Below are positions 16,407 to 24,479 of a DNA stretch of 64,000 nucleotides, piece after piece; within the stretch, counting starts at the first letter, position 1, and each line of letters opens with the position of its first letter. The translations under genes and the position numbers were made by a program. Source of the stretch: Marinobacter litoralis (GTDB lineage Bacteria > Pseudomonadota > Gammaproteobacteria > Pseudomonadales > Oleiphilaceae); contig NZ_JAELVS010000008.1 of NCBI RefSeq assembly GCF_016427555.1, forward strand, positions 1 through 64,000, read 5' to 3'. Under the pieces are notes generated by a model. The model searched no databases. It saw nothing but the letters and a program-made list of their open reading frames with translations, and had not been told where the DNA came from.

Positions 16407-17228
16407 TTATATTATATAGTCCAACAGTTCGAATATCTCAGCGAGTTTGACCGCGGCAGGAAAAAGCACAATCACACCGAACATTGGAAGCCCGACTAGG
16501 ATCAAAGCAAACAGTAAAGTGATACTTTTTTGACTAATGAGCTTTCGGTTCATCTCTTCCTGTTGTTCCCGAAACGCTTCGGCTTGACGGGACAGGTTTT
16601 GCGACATTGAAGCACCTGCAGCATGTCCTACTTCAAAGGATGCCGAAAGTCCCTGTAACTGGCGCACCCCCGTCCGCTCGTAGAGGCGGCCCATCGCACG
16701 CTGAAAAGACTCGCCGGATTGAATTTCCATGGCAATCAGTTTGAGTTCAACAGCGAGAGGATGGCTTGGTTCAAATCCGTGTTCACCCGCCTGCTGCACC
16801 GATCGAAACAGTGAAATACCGGAGCTGAGATACGCGTTGACCAGATCAACAAAAAAACTGAGATTCGCTTGAACGCGCAGTTTTCGGAGTTTTCTACGCT
16901 GCAAAAGAAACAAATCGGTGGAGAACAGCGTCACAAGCAGACTTACGGCCATTACCCAACCGGGCAAATCAGCGGATATTTCCGTAAAAACGAGCGCAGA
17001 GCCCGCGAAAAGAAAGATCTTGACTGGCCAGTAAATCCAAACGAAGTCGGTTGGCACAAACCCTGCTTGGCGCATTAGCCTTCCCGGATAAAACAAGTAC
17101 TTAACAGGTTGCTCCTGCTCAAGGTCCAGTTCCGGCCGCAATTCGGATCGGCTCAAAACAAACACGCCAATTAGTGCGATGGCACAGACCAGAGCAAGAA
17201 AAATATCGATACCAACAGAACTCACCAT
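16407..17228 (-). CDS. tadC: TadC-like platform protein of the Tad pilus
   Basis: 273-residue inner-membrane protein of the type II secretion F family. A first helix (about 5-22), a cytoplasmic stretch with the T2SF domain (LSFFVDLVNAYLSSGISLF, then MGRLYERTGVRQLQGLSASF) and two C-terminal helices. With TadB it forms the membrane platform on which TadA acts. ATG 17228 follows AAGGAG and overlaps the tadB stop by 7 bp; the open frame continues to 17339 inside tadB but without a ribosome site. Confidence 0.9.
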   Translation of the reverse strand: MVSSVGIDIFLALVCAIALIGVFVLSRSELRPELDLEQEQPVKYLFYPGRLMRQAGFVPTDFVWIYWPVKIFLFAGSALVFTEISADLPGWVMAVSLLVTLFSTDLFLLQRRKLRKLRVQANLSFFVDLVNAYLSSGISLFRSVQQAGEHGFEPSHPLAVELKLIAMEIQSGESFQRAMGRLYERTGVRQLQGLSASFEVGHAAGASMSQNLSRQAEAFREQQEEMNRKLISQKSITLLFALILVGLPMFGVIVLFPAAVKLAEIFELLDYII

Positions 17229-18100
17229 GACTTGCTCCTTAATATCGCGCGCGTCCACAATAAACCAAACACTTGCAGAAATATGGCGAGATAAAGAATG
17301 ATCGGCCCAACGGGGTGTGTTGTGATGGGAGCCAGCCACTCCGGCTCCTGACTTTGGAAGAATGGGATTAACAGGTACGGAAAGACGGCTGCGAAGATGA
17401 GTGCGTACTTGGCTCCGGAAAGTTGTCCTCGAGCCTGCACAAAAAAGGTCTTTCGTTCTCGCAGAACTCTCGCCAGAGCCCTTAGCAAGGCGTCGAAATC
17501 AGCCCCGCCGTGCCAACGGGAACGAAGCAAATTCACGAAAAGACGAACACCCTCGGAACGATATCGATCCAAGAGCCGTGCCGTCGCACCTTCTATTGAA
17601 TCACCAAGTTTGAGCCTCAAAACCAGGTTACTGATTTCGGCCTTAACTTGCGGAGATGAGCCCTGAGAGCCTGCTTCAATAGCCTTAAGCGCAGTCACGC
17701 CGCTAGCAGACAGTGATGCGGACAGGTCCAACGCGTCAATCAGTTGCCATTCAAATTCTTGAGCTCGCCACGCCACCAGATCTTTCAGGCCGTAGAATGC
17801 GAGCGGGAAAAAGGTTAAACCCGCTGCAATACTGAACCCGACTTCTTCTTCAAACAGGGTTAAAAACAGCAAGCTGATGGTTACCGCGACCAGACACAAG
17901 CCAGCCGCAAAAACAAAAGGTTCCAATCGGACGCCCAGTATTCTTAGATAGCGTGTCAACGTGGAGTCTTTGTCTTCTATCAGTGCCCGTAACGCGCCAT
18001 CAGAACTCACAGCCTCGTTCCTAAAAACAAGCTGAGCAAAGCGCAGCGCAGAAGCCACCAAAACCACAACCGCCAGTCCAACTCCCGCCCACTCCAACAT
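17222..18100 (-). CDS. tadB: TadB-like platform protein of the Tad pilus
   Basis: 292-residue inner-membrane protein of the T2SF family: one N-terminal helix (MLEWAGVGLAVVVLVASALR), a pair of helices near 85-125, the cytoplasmic T2SF domain (IDALDLSASLSASGVTALKA; WHGGADFDALLRALARVLRE) and C-terminal helices. Partner of TadC. ATG 18100 lies 2 bp after the tadA stop and follows GGAGG; the longer frame to 18124 lies inside tadA. Confidence 0.9.
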   Translation of the reverse strand: MLEWAGVGLAVVVLVASALRFAQLVFRNEAVSSDGALRALIEDKDSTLTRYLRILGVRLEPFVFAAGLCLVAVTISLLFLTLFEEEVGFSIAAGLTFFPLAFYGLKDLVAWRAQEFEWQLIDALDLSASLSASGVTALKAIEAGSQGSSPQVKAEISNLVLRLKLGDSIEGATARLLDRYRSEGVRLFVNLLRSRWHGGADFDALLRALARVLRERKTFFVQARGQLSGAKYALIFAAVFPYLLIPFFQSQEPEWLAPITTHPVGPIILYLAIFLQVFGLLWTRAILRSKSW

Positions 18101-18102
18101 TG

Positions 18103-19383
18103 TCAGTCCTCCAGGCCTTGCCACAAATCAAGAAGACGCTCAGTAACCGGTAGGCCTTCGCACAAGACGTTGTCAGCAAACCACGGTCTCCTCAAACACG
18201 AAAACGCAGCACTGCCCTGTCGCGTGCGCTCCCACCTGAACAGTTCGTTTAATTGCCGATCACTCTCACCAGCTAACAGCTCTACCATACTCAGTACTCT
18301 TCGCGATCCTGAGGCGTCTCGACCTACATGGACGATCATGCCAACGGCCGCATCTACCATGTCTCTGATTGCCTGCCGCGGAGCCTGGGTTTCGGATAGT
18401 AAGGCCAGCGTTTCCATGCGTTTCAGCGCCTGCTCTGGATTGTTGGCATGAATGGTCGAAAGACTCCCATCATGACCAATGTTCATGGCCTGAAGCATGT
18501 CGAAAACCTCTTCTCCCCGAACTTCACCGACGATGATCCGGTCCGCTCTCATTCTGAGGGCGTGCTTTAGCAAAGAACGAAGGTCATGCTTACCTTTCCC
18601 TTCGCTGTTCTCTTGTCGACCCTCAAGCGATATGACGTGATGGTGACGAAGCGCTAGTTCAGCAGAATCTTCAATCGTCACAATCCGTTCAGAGTCAGGA
18701 ATAAATTCCGATACCGCATTCAACAAGGTGGTTTTTCCAGCCCCGGCACCGCCTGCGAAAACAATATTCATCCGGCTTCGGACAGCCAATCTAAGAGTCT
18801 CTGACATGGCTTCGGATAGCATCCCATTGGCGACCAGATCATTAAGGCTGGCATGGGATTGCCTGAAGCGCCGGATACTTACAACGGTGCCCACCGGGCT
18901 AAGAGGAGGAATAATGGCATGCAAACGACTCCCATCGGGCAACCTTGCGTCGACGGCCGGGTTAGATGAGTCGAGGTGTTTGCCGTGGCTGCCGACAAAA
19001 CGGTCAACAAATCGCCTCAGGTGTCCCTCGTCGTCAAACTGAACGGTGGACTGTTCAAGCCGACCATCTCTGTCGACCCAAACGCTTGATGGCCCATTGA
19101 CCAAGATATCGGTAATCGTGGGGTCATCCATGAGAGGCTGCAGTGGGCCCATTCCGGACACCTCGCTGACTACCCCATTGGCGAGGGCTTCTCGCTCATC
19201 TTCGGTCAGCCTGAGTCCAACCTGATTCGATACCACACTGATCAATGCCTGTACTCTTGCCGTCACCTCACTTGCGTTCTGAACGTCCAAAGGATCGGAA
19301 TCCAAAGACGTAATCAAACGTTTGTGAATATGTTGCCTGGCTTTGGCAAGAACGGGCGCTTGTTTCTCATCCAGTCGCTCCAT
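18103..19383 (-). CDS. tadA: TadA/CpaF secretion ATPase
   Basis: 426-residue GspE/VirB11-type hexameric ATPase that powers Tad pilus assembly. N-terminal helical domain (1-100), then the CpaF-type domain with Walker [10 protein letters not shown], Asp box [10 protein letters not shown], Walker B region [18 protein letters not shown] and His box [15 protein letters not shown] 19383 follows GGGAGG just past the tadD stop. The downstream order tadA-tadB-tadC is the canonical one. Confidence 0.95.
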   Translation of the reverse strand: MERLDEKQAPVLAKARQHIHKRLITSLDSDPLDVQNASEVTARVQALISVVSNQVGLRLTEDEREALANGVVSEVSGMGPLQPLMDDPTITDILVNGPSSVWVDRDGRLEQSTVQFDDEGHLRRFVDRFVGSHGKHLDSSNPAVDARLPDGSRLHAIIPPLSPVGTVVSIRRFRQSHASLNDLVANGMLSEAMSETLRLAVRSRMNIVFAGGAGAGKTTLLNAVSEFIPDSERIVTIEDSAELALRHHHVISLEGRQENSEGKGKHDLRSLLKHALRMRADRIIVGEVRGEEVFDMLQAMNIGHDGSLSTIHANNPEQALKRMETLALLSETQAPRQAIRDMVDAAVGMIVHVGRDASGSRRVLSMVELLAGESDRQLNELFRWERTRQGSAAFSCLRRPWFADNVLCEGLPVTERLLDLWQGLED

Positions 19384-19384
19384 C

Positions 19385-20110
19385 TCAAATGCCTCCCAGG
19401 AATTTAGCAAGCTCAAGGCACGTCGGGTTGTGCGTCAGCCCTAGAATCCGGCCTTCAGGCAAGCCAAAACGTCTGTTGATTGTATACGCTCTGGCGTATT
19501 GCTCGCAGGCGGCCGATTCGTTTTTAGCTAACTCATGAAGCAATCCTCGATGATAGGCGACGCGCCAAGCGGGCGCGCCGAGTTGCTCGGCGGCAGACAA
19601 AGCGGAAAAGCCCTGTGCCGTTTGATGATTAAGATAGAAGACCGCTGCCAGCGTTTCGTGAATTCCCGGGTGCATTGGATTCATACGTTTCTGAGCTTCC
19701 AGTAGAGCCTGTGCTCGGCGCGTGTTGCCCTCTTCCATGGCCAGCTGAGCCGCCAGTATCGCGGCTTCAGGCCTGGGGCGACTTTGCTTGAGCAGGAGGT
19801 CCAGATAGTACTGGGCTTCGCGATTTTTTTGCCTTGCGTGGTAAGAAACTGCAAGCGCGAGCTGCAGCCGTTCATAGTCAGGAAAAAGGGTGTACAGCTG
19901 GGTCAGTCTTTGTAAAACACCCTCGCACCCGTTGAACGGCGACTGGGGGTCTTTGCGGCAATACTCGCCCGCTTTAATGTTCGCGAGCTCAAGCTCAACT
20001 AGCCTGGTGACTTCCTGTTCCGGGTCTTCAACTTCAGAAATGAAAGCCTGTTGAGAAGCGCAACCTGTAAGAAAAAACGTCAACAGTAATGTAAATTTGA
20101 AATTGATCAT
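19385..20110 (-). CDS. tadD: TadD-like TPR lipoprotein
   Basis: 241 residues with a lipoprotein signal (LLLTFFLTGCAS, lipidation at Cys) and tetratricopeptide repeats through most of the mature part (for example YHARQKNREAQYYLDLLLK, LAMEEGNTRRAQALLEAQKR). TadD acts like a pilotin for the secretin. The start ATG 20110 overlaps the secretin stop (ATGA); the extension to 20122 is unlikely. Confidence 0.85.
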   Translation of the reverse strand: MINFKFTLLLTFFLTGCASQQAFISEVEDPEQEVTRLVELELANIKAGEYCRKDPQSPFNGCEGVLQRLTQLYTLFPDYERLQLALAVSYHARQKNREAQYYLDLLLKQSRPRPEAAILAAQLAMEEGNTRRAQALLEAQKRMNPMHPGIHETLAAVFYLNHQTAQGFSALSAAEQLGAPAWRVAYHRGLLHELAKNESAACEQYARAYTINRRFGLPEGRILGLTHNPTCLELAKFLGGI

Positions 20111-22065
20111 CGTGTACCCCATTTATCGGTCTGGGTCAGCGAAAGGAGGTGGCCCGCCATATCGGCAGTTGAGGGGAAGGCCCAAAGGTGAACATGTTCG
20201 TCCGGTGTCCGAACTAGATTTGGTGTAACAACAATGACAATCTCTCGGCTCTGCTCGTTCTCGGATGTGGCCTCAGCCAGTTTCCCCAGCATCGGCACGT
20301 CTCTGACGCCTGGCGTGAAATCGTTCTGGCCGGACTGGGTCTGGTAAACTAAACCACCGAGCACCAGCGGCTGACCGTCTTTGAGGCGGGCGCTGGTGCG
20401 GATGCTGCGCGTGTTAAAAGCGGTTGAGTTAAGCGAGGCACCGGTGCTGGAAGTAATCTCGGCGGTCAGCGTGGTGTCAGGCATTGAAATGGTTGGATTG
20501 AGATCAAGCGTGATGTTGTCCGCTTCATCAACCATGGCTTTTACACTCAAATTGATGCCGAATGCCTTAAATGAGGTACCACTGAAAACACCTGGTGTAT
20601 TCGTGCCAATTTCATCGCCACTCTTCAGGCCTGTTGGTGCAAACGCCGTTGGCACAGGAACTTCCCCGCCCACATTAAAGACCGCTGATTCGCCAGCCAG
20701 AACCATAAGTGTGGGGCGCGACAGAGTTCGGGAAATGCCTTCCTTCTCCATTAGGGAGAACAGAAGATCAAAGACCAGATCGTCCCCACCAATCTGAAGG
20801 TTATTGGTCAAGGTCCCGCCCAAAACCTGTAGAGCGTTTTCCACCGTTGAGCTCTGCGGAGGCATGAAAGAGAGTCCGCCTAATGAGAAGAGCCCCTGGT
20901 CAGCGTATCCATCAGTCAGCAAGGAAAGGTCCGGACGCCATTCTCTCATACGGGATCGATTAATCTCGTGGATCTGCACCGACACTCTTATTTGGGGAAG
21001 GTCTCGGACCTCAATCACTGACAACAGGCGACCACCGCCCAGCGACAGCAATTTTGAGCGGGCCACATTGACTCGGATGCCATTTTCATTTTTACCGCCA
21101 GATCCCCCGTCAAAGCCCGACCCAAATCCACCGCTTTGAGTACTGGCTGCACCGCGAGCACCCAGCAGCCCGCCTGACTCATTGGTAACTGGTACCACGG
21201 AATTTTCTGAGTCACCACGCCCACCGATCAGTCTCGAAACGATATTGAGAACCCTCGTCAGAGTCACCTGGTCTCGCACTTCGCCCTCAAGAATGAAGGT
21301 GTCTGCCAGATCGTCCGCGACATCGCCGCGTACAACCCGCCGAATACGCACATCACCACCTCCCAACGGCGCTACCGCTGCCATCACTTTCCGCTCAAGC
21401 GTTTGCGGTAGCGTATCCACCTGAATCAAATTGATAACGGCTACCCGGGCTTGGCTGAGATCGCTGTTTGCATTCAGCCGAAACGCGTCTGGCGATGACT
21501 GTTGCGCCGTGGCAAGCAGGTCTAGCGGCGAACGCGCTGTTAGCTGCGGGCCCGAAATGTTACCGCGGCTGTTCGGTCGGCCAGGCTTCTGTGCACCCAA
21601 ATAGTGTCGGGCAGCTACTTCGGCAGCCAGTTTGTACTGAACATTTGGCACCCTGCCTCTCAACACCAATGCTGGACGGTCCGGAGCCACGTCAACGCGA
21701 ATATTTTCATGGATATCGGATAACGCAGCCCTGAGTACAGACATGTCCTCACTAACACCGAATAACAGAGTTTGGCTTGAGCCGTCCTCGTACCAGACCA
21801 TCAAAGTGGTTCGCCCAACACTCTTGGCCAACATTAAGAGTTCCCGTCCGCCGAGTACCTCAACCTCAATAATGGAATCCTGTCCCACCGCAATGCGTTT
21901 GATATCGCGGTCAAATACCAACCGCGAGTGGGTCCATTGAACCAACTCCCTCTGTTCGGATGTATGCTTACCGGTCGAAGTCTCAAGGTACTCAAGGTTG
22001 GCCAGAGCTGCCGCTGGGCAAAACAATAAGCAGCCAGCCGCAACCAGCACATTCAGGATTTTCAT
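20107..22065 (-). CDS. rcpA: CpaC/RcpA secretin of the Tad pilus
   Basis: 652-residue outer-membrane secretin. Signal peptide (MKILNVLVAAGCLLFCPAAA), the pilus-type N-terminal domain (SRLVFDRDIKRIAVGQDSII), BON/N-domain segments, a Gly/Ser-rich stretch around residues 305-330, and the C-terminal secretin barrel with the signature VPVPTAF, LRPTL-type segment SRPTLMVLAGESAVFNVGGE and ending QSREIVIVVTPNLVRTP. It starts in an ATGA overlap with the upstream OmpA-like gene and overlaps tadD, so the three are translationally coupled. Confidence 0.93.
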   Translation of the reverse strand: MKILNVLVAAGCLLFCPAAALANLEYLETSTGKHTSEQRELVQWTHSRLVFDRDIKRIAVGQDSIIEVEVLGGRELLMLAKSVGRTTLMVWYEDGSSQTLLFGVSEDMSVLRAALSDIHENIRVDVAPDRPALVLRGRVPNVQYKLAAEVAARHYLGAQKPGRPNSRGNISGPQLTARSPLDLLATAQQSSPDAFRLNANSDLSQARVAVINLIQVDTLPQTLERKVMAAVAPLGGGDVRIRRVVRGDVADDLADTFILEGEVRDQVTLTRVLNIVSRLIGGRGDSENSVVPVTNESGGLLGARGAASTQSGGFGSGFDGGSGGKNENGIRVNVARSKLLSLGGGRLLSVIEVRDLPQIRVSVQIHEINRSRMREWRPDLSLLTDGYADQGLFSLGGLSFMPPQSSTVENALQVLGGTLTNNLQIGGDDLVFDLLFSLMEKEGISRTLSRPTLMVLAGESAVFNVGGEVPVPTAFAPTGLKSGDEIGTNTPGVFSGTSFKAFGINLSVKAMVDEADNITLDLNPTISMPDTTLTAEITSSTGASLNSTAFNTRSIRTSARLKDGQPLVLGGLVYQTQSGQNDFTPGVRDVPMLGKLAEATSENEQSREIVIVVTPNLVRTPDEHVHLWAFPSTADMAGHLLSLTQTDKWGTR

Positions 22066-22793
22066 TGCTGCAACTCCTCATCAGTGCCTGATATCGAGAG
22101 ATCCCAAGATGGTTTACAGGGGGGTTCTCTCTTATTTGGGGCCGTAGGAATAAACGTAACCAACTCGACCCGGCGATTAAGGTACCGCGACCGCACGCTG
22201 TCCAGAACCATTAAAGGGCTGGTTTCGCCAACTCCGAAATGTTGAATGCGGTTTTCTGGGAAACCTTGAGCGACTAACGCAGCTTGGACTGATTCGGATC
22301 GTCTTTCCGAAAGTGCCTGGTTAAAACTTTGGCTACCGTCAGAATTCGTGTGTCCGATAACCAACACGTATGGCATCAAAGGACTACGCATGATTTCTCT
22401 CGAAAACCACGTCAGGTCATCTTGTAGAGGTCCTGGAATGTCAGACATGCCTTGATCGAACGTCGATTCACTGACAAATCGGCGATAGGTTCCCAAGTGA
22501 CCGCTTTCAAGACTGCTCTCGCGAAGCTGCCACCGGCGCTGCTTGGGTGTCGTCTCACCGATGGTGTAAAAGTCCAGTGAGCAGCCACGCTGAAAGAATT
22601 GATATCGCTGATGCCTGTCCAAAGTTTCTCGTTCGGAAGGATCGATGTCCGCCGCTATGTAATAACGCGTGGCCAACCCTTTGGCGTTAGCCTCATCCGA
22701 TGCTTCGAACACGGGATGATCTAACTCACCCCGGTTGGTTGCACAACCGGCGATAATGACTGAAGACAGGAGTAAACCGATGGCCGCTTTCAT
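22062..22793 (-). CDS. OmpA-family lipoprotein of the Tad locus
   Basis: 243 residues. Lipoprotein signal (LLLSSVIIAGCATN) and a C-terminal OmpA peptidoglycan-binding domain (YVLVIGHTNSDGSQSFNQAL, SERRSESVQAALVAQGFPEN, LNRRVELVTF). The middle part is unassigned. It is the first gene of the operon leading into the secretin, tadD, tadA, tadB, tadC and the large pilin-like gene, and probably anchors the secretin to the cell wall. A sigma54-type promoter with three activator sites lies just upstream. Confidence 0.88.
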   Translation of the reverse strand: MKAAIGLLLSSVIIAGCATNRGELDHPVFEASDEANAKGLATRYYIAADIDPSERETLDRHQRYQFFQRGCSLDFYTIGETTPKQRRWQLRESSLESGHLGTYRRFVSESTFDQGMSDIPGPLQDDLTWFSREIMRSPLMPYVLVIGHTNSDGSQSFNQALSERRSESVQAALVAQGFPENRIQHFGVGETSPLMVLDSVRSRYLNRRVELVTFIPTAPNKREPPCKPSWDLSISGTDEELQQ

Positions 22794-22830
22794 GGAATGA
22801 CCTCTATTTGTTATGCATCTAATCCAATAG

Positions 22831-22846
22831 AGCGAATGCCATGCCA
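22831..22846 (-). promoter_or_regulatory. Candidate sigma54 promoter, Tad secretin operon
   Basis: Minus-strand TGGCATGGCATTCGCT: -24 TGGCA and -12 TCGCT with GG and GC correctly spaced, 38 bp before the ATG at 22793. Confidence 0.55.
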
Positions 22847-22903
22847 GCTTTGTTGATTATTTTTATCAATAGATACAACAATTTAAAAACAACAAATTCC
22901 CGT

Positions 22904-22962
22904 CTCGCAAAATGCAAAATCTCGTTCGCATTTTGATAAAACTAATTTTTGCATTTCGCAAA
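22904..22962. promoter_or_regulatory. Array of three activator sites, Tad secretin operon
   Basis: CTCGC-AAAAT-GCAAA (22904-22918), TTCGC-ATTTT-GATAA (22925-22939) and the perfect TTTGC-ATTTC-GCAAA (22948-22962). Centres are 21 and 23 bp apart, about two helical turns, so the sites face the same side of the DNA. They lie 66-110 bp upstream of the -24 element. Confidence 0.6.
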
Positions 22963-22984
22963 AAAAACGACCGCAGAGCGGTCG
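22960..22984 (-). terminator. Rho-independent terminator after cpaB
   Basis: Read leftward, CGACCGC-TCT-GCGGTCG (22984-22968) followed by eight T. It lies 25 bp after the cpaB stop and isolates the pilin-cpaB unit from the secretin operon. Confidence 0.92.
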
Positions 22985-23009
22985 AAAAGGGGTTGTTTTA
23001 CTCGGCGAA

Positions 23010-23759
23010 TTACCGGGTCATGGGAACAGCGACCGAACGCTTATGAAGCCCTGCAACTATCTCGATATTTCGGTGGGTGGGCTCAGGATCAATTCGAATT
23101 CGCGAGTCAGGCGTTGCGTTCTGGGACCCATGAAGAACAATGGACACCACGTCACTTTGCCGGATATTCGCAAGGGGGTAGACGTATTCAGGGGCAATGG
23201 CCACGACCATTGATGCTTTCGAGCCGTTTGACGGTCTGGATGCCAATGATAGGGGGTTGCCGCTGGAGGGCCGCCCCGCCTTTCCGGACATGACACCCAC
23301 TAATCGGACATTTCTGGCCAAAGTGCGCACACCACTCGGGCTCGTTGCCAACACATCAAAAAGGTCCCCTTTGCGAAGCTGACTGTGCGGAATAGCCCCT
23401 TCCTGCGGCCTCATAGTGTAGAGAACCTGTCCTTCAGGAATCTGCTGCGCCAGCCACGAACGTGGAGGCGCGATAATCTCATTGCGACGAAAAATTTCGC
23501 CGTGCTTCTTGTCACTAGCGAGCCGTTTCCCTAACAAGTTGGCTGGGTCTTTGACCCCTGCAACCTGTTTGTCCACTCGAACCTTTTGAATCATTGCAGG
23601 TTCGATGCTGACTCCGGCAGGCCAATCTCCGGCAATACCAAGAACTTCATGGGTAGTGACTCGCTCAACCTGACGGACCCCCAGTACGCTGGCAAACACC
23701 CCGGAAATCATAAACATGGTGATTGCTGCTGTTGTGCTTCCTGTGAGTTTCTTGTTCAT
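23010..23759 (-). CDS. rcpC: CpaB/RcpC pilus assembly protein
   Basis: 249 residues. One N-terminal membrane segment (AAITMFMISGVFASVLGVRQ), an SAF/CpaB domain (GDWPAGVSIEPAMIQKVRV, KHGEIFRRNEIIAPP) and the RcpC-type C-terminal domain (YTMRPQEGAIPHSQLRKGDL FDVL-like region and YVYPLANIRQSDVVSIVLHG). It helps position the Tad secretin. It lies 70 bp downstream of the pilin gene, past a strong stem-loop, and ends at its own terminator. Confidence 0.88.
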   Translation of the reverse strand: MNKKLTGSTTAAITMFMISGVFASVLGVRQVERVTTHEVLGIAGDWPAGVSIEPAMIQKVRVDKQVAGVKDPANLLGKRLASDKKHGEIFRRNEIIAPPRSWLAQQIPEGQVLYTMRPQEGAIPHSQLRKGDLFDVLATSPSGVRTLARNVRLVGVMSGKAGRPSSGNPLSLASRPSNGSKASMVVAIAPEYVYPLANIRQSDVVSIVLHGSQNATPDSRIRIDPEPTHRNIEIVAGLHKRSVAVPMTR

Positions 23760-23787
23760 GCTGCACCCCCGATGAAACGTGATCTTT

Positions 23788-23819
23788 TGTGGCCGCGGCT
23801 GAAGGCAGCCGCGGCCACA
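23788..23819 (-). promoter_or_regulatory. 14-bp stem-loop between pilin and cpaB
   Basis: TGTGGCCGCGGCTG and CAGCCGCGGCCACA form a perfect 14-bp stem with a 4-nt loop, 11 bp after the pilin stop. On the transcribed strand it is followed by AAAAG, not T, so it is not a complete terminator. Such hairpins commonly protect an upstream mRNA or attenuate read-through, which would keep pilin above CpaB. Confidence 0.7.
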
Positions 23820-23829
23820 GGACTATCTT

Positions 23830-24210
23830 TTAAGGCGCGCTCACGGTGCCTGTGTTAGCCGCGGCCGATGCGCCTAAGCTTGCGGTGGTGCTTCCACCTT
23901 CCAGAGGGGTCGCCGCTACGAAAGTGAATTCAACATCGTCACCCGCGTTTGCGTCTGTGGAGTCGCCAAAAACGGAACCTTCTACAGCAGCAGTATTTTC
24001 ACCGTTAACGATTCCGTTGAAGGCGTAAGTCTGATCCAGATGGCCAATTGCTTCGGAGACATCCTCCATTTCAGCCGTCAGCGCGTCTCTCATCGTGACC
24101 ATGCCCGCGACCAACCCAATGACCAGCACCGTGGAAAGAAGGACCAACTCAGTCGTCAGAACAAATCCACCTTGCTTTGAAACCAATTTGCTAGCTTGAA
24201 TGTTTTTCAT
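23830..24210 (-). CDS. Small pilin-like protein, likely Tad major pilin
   Basis: 126 residues. Prepilin-like N-terminus (KQGGFVLTTELVLLS, then VLVIGLVAGMVTMRDAL) with Gly-Gly, a Glu in the hydrophobic segment and a downstream mature domain rich in Ala, Gly, Thr and Ser. It is longer than a typical Flp pilin (50-80 residues), and the Glu sits one residue later than in classic G-xxxxE sites. It is the first gene of its transcript, with its own sigma54-type promoter, and precedes cpaB, the usual place of flp. I infer major pilin; the large protein at 15234-16385 shares this N-terminus. Confidence 0.7.
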   Translation of the reverse strand: MKNIQASKLVSKQGGFVLTTELVLLSTVLVIGLVAGMVTMRDALTAEMEDVSEAIGHLDQTYAFNGIVNGENTAAVEGSVFGDSTDANAGDDVEFTFVAATPLEGGSTTASLGASAAANTGTVSAP

Positions 24211-24276
24211 TTTTTATACCTCGAAGGTGATCAACTCTATTACTTATGTGTGATATTTGGCTCACAAATCATATGT

Positions 24277-24292
24277 ATCAGGATGCGTGCCA
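24277..24292 (-). promoter_or_regulatory. Candidate sigma54 promoter, pilin
   Basis: Minus-strand TGGCACGCATCCTGAT: perfect TGGCACG -24; -12 reads CTGA instead of TTGC. About 67 bp before the pilin ATG. Confidence 0.45.
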
Positions 24293-24377
24293 ACTTACTT
24301 TAATGGTTTATAAACAACAACTTACCAGTTTATCTTGATACCTACAGAAGAAATAAAAAGTTTTTTTGAATCATCGA

Positions 24378-24401
24378 TTTGCAAATTGCGAACCCATTTG
24401 C
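24378..24401. promoter_or_regulatory. Activator site upstream of the pilin
   Basis: TTTGC-AAATT-GCGAA (24378-24392), then a lone half-site TTTGC (24397-24401). The centre is 94 bp upstream of the -24 element. The insertion sequence boundary is 58 bp further upstream, so the control region is intact. Bases 24402-24458 show nothing further. Confidence 0.5.
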
Positions 24402-24459
24402 GGACTATTTAGAGGGTAGCCTCACCAATGCAGAGATGAGTTTTCGATACGAAAAAAAG

Positions 24460-24479
24460 GGGGCATCCCTGATGCCCCC
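24460..24479. terminator. Left copy of duplicated hairpin (target repeat of the IS)
   Basis: GGGGCATCCCTGATGCCCCC, a palindromic hairpin, also present at 26095-26114. On the minus strand this left copy is followed by a run of seven T (24452-24458), giving a classic terminator. It was probably the terminator of the EAL gene before insertion separated the two. Confidence 0.75.
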
